Assembly (NCBI RefSeq): GCF_017410345.1
Contig: NZ_JAFQQZ010000005.1
Location: 1 to 43,173 of the forward strand
DNA from: Methanobrevibacter sp.
GTDB lineage: Archaea; Methanobacteriota; Methanobacteria; Methanobacteriales; Methanobacteriaceae
Direction: 5' to 3'
Length of the DNA stretch: 43,173 nucleotides
Positions 43,134 through 43,173 of the stretch are shown in pieces. The notes under the pieces were generated by a model. That model worked only from the letters and a program-made list of their open reading frames with translations, did no database searches and was not told the origin of the DNA. Each line of letters begins with the position of its first letter. Position 1 is the stretch's first letter. The position numbers were made by a program, and so were the translations under genes.

Positions 43134-43173
43134 AAATATCACCTGATTAATTTTTAAAATAATAATTAAAAAA

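Overview
The window is a piece of the chromosome of a low-GC methanogenic archaeon, most likely a Methanobrevibacter (Methanobacteriales). The gene content is archaeal throughout: PCNA, GINS, Rpo4, Rpo11, TFS, aIF2-alpha, Nop10, Csl4, Dph2, Pus10, SRP54, and ribosomal proteins L44e, S27e and L21e. CfbD, an enzyme of coenzyme F430 synthesis, points to a methanogen. The large secreted beta-helix adhesin-like protein with C-terminal Ig-like repeats is typical of rumen and gut Methanobrevibacter. Intergenic DNA is extremely A/T rich, and many genes have GGTGAT or GGAGG ribosome sites. I see no tRNA, rRNA, insertion sequence, prophage or CRISPR array.

Layout. 1-9.4 kb, minus strand: an AIR-synthase-related protein, a small ferredoxin, a CstA-type transporter, the NifU-like/GGGtGRT pair, HisH, CfbD, a YchF/OLA1-type GTPase and a PAC2-family chaperone. 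9.4-20.4 kb, minus strand: a long information-processing supercluster that reads, in transcription order, Hpt, Dph2, Csl4, Rpo11, Nudix, TFS, an acidic two-TM protein, PCNA, GINS, L44e, S27e, aIF2-alpha, Nop10, PAC2. Most of these genes are neighbours in other archaea; the Nudix gene and the acidic membrane protein are the unusual members. 20.7-28.2 kb, plus strand: SRP54, Pus10, a candidate structured RNA, L21e, Rpo4, DUF655, RsmA, a HemK2-like methyltransferase and a QueG-like Fe-S protein. 28.3-43 kb is more accessory: lysine genes lysA-dapF, a Nudix gene, a MarR regulator with a perfect palindromic operator upstream of an HXXEE membrane protein, a YczE-like protein with an Fe-S aldo/keto reductase, the adhesin, a MacB-type ABC pair, ArgD, a second Fe-S aldo/keto reductase, two paralogous small membrane proteins, a cyclophilin and a 38-residue zinc-ribbon protein.

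The most interesting unexplained structures are non-coding. About 275 nt upstream of L21e hold several strong hairpins, a two-copy internal module, a TATA box at the expected distance and a terminator-like end, so this looks like an unrecognised RNA. The leaders of csl4-rpoL and of the L44e operon each carry internally repeated motifs between a likely TATA box and the start codon, which suggests RNA-level or operator-based control of exosome/RNA polymerase and ribosomal protein genes. On the protein side, the points of note are the GGGtGRT/NifU-like pair, the acidic membrane protein inside the replication cluster, a split three-TM paralogue pair, an ABC ATPase with an EYIY-repeat N-terminus, and an aldo/keto reductase that appears to lack two catalytic residues.

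All functions are assigned by reading motifs and by memory of protein families. No database search was run. Promoter calls are TATA boxes judged by eye with the archaeal spacing of about 26 nt.
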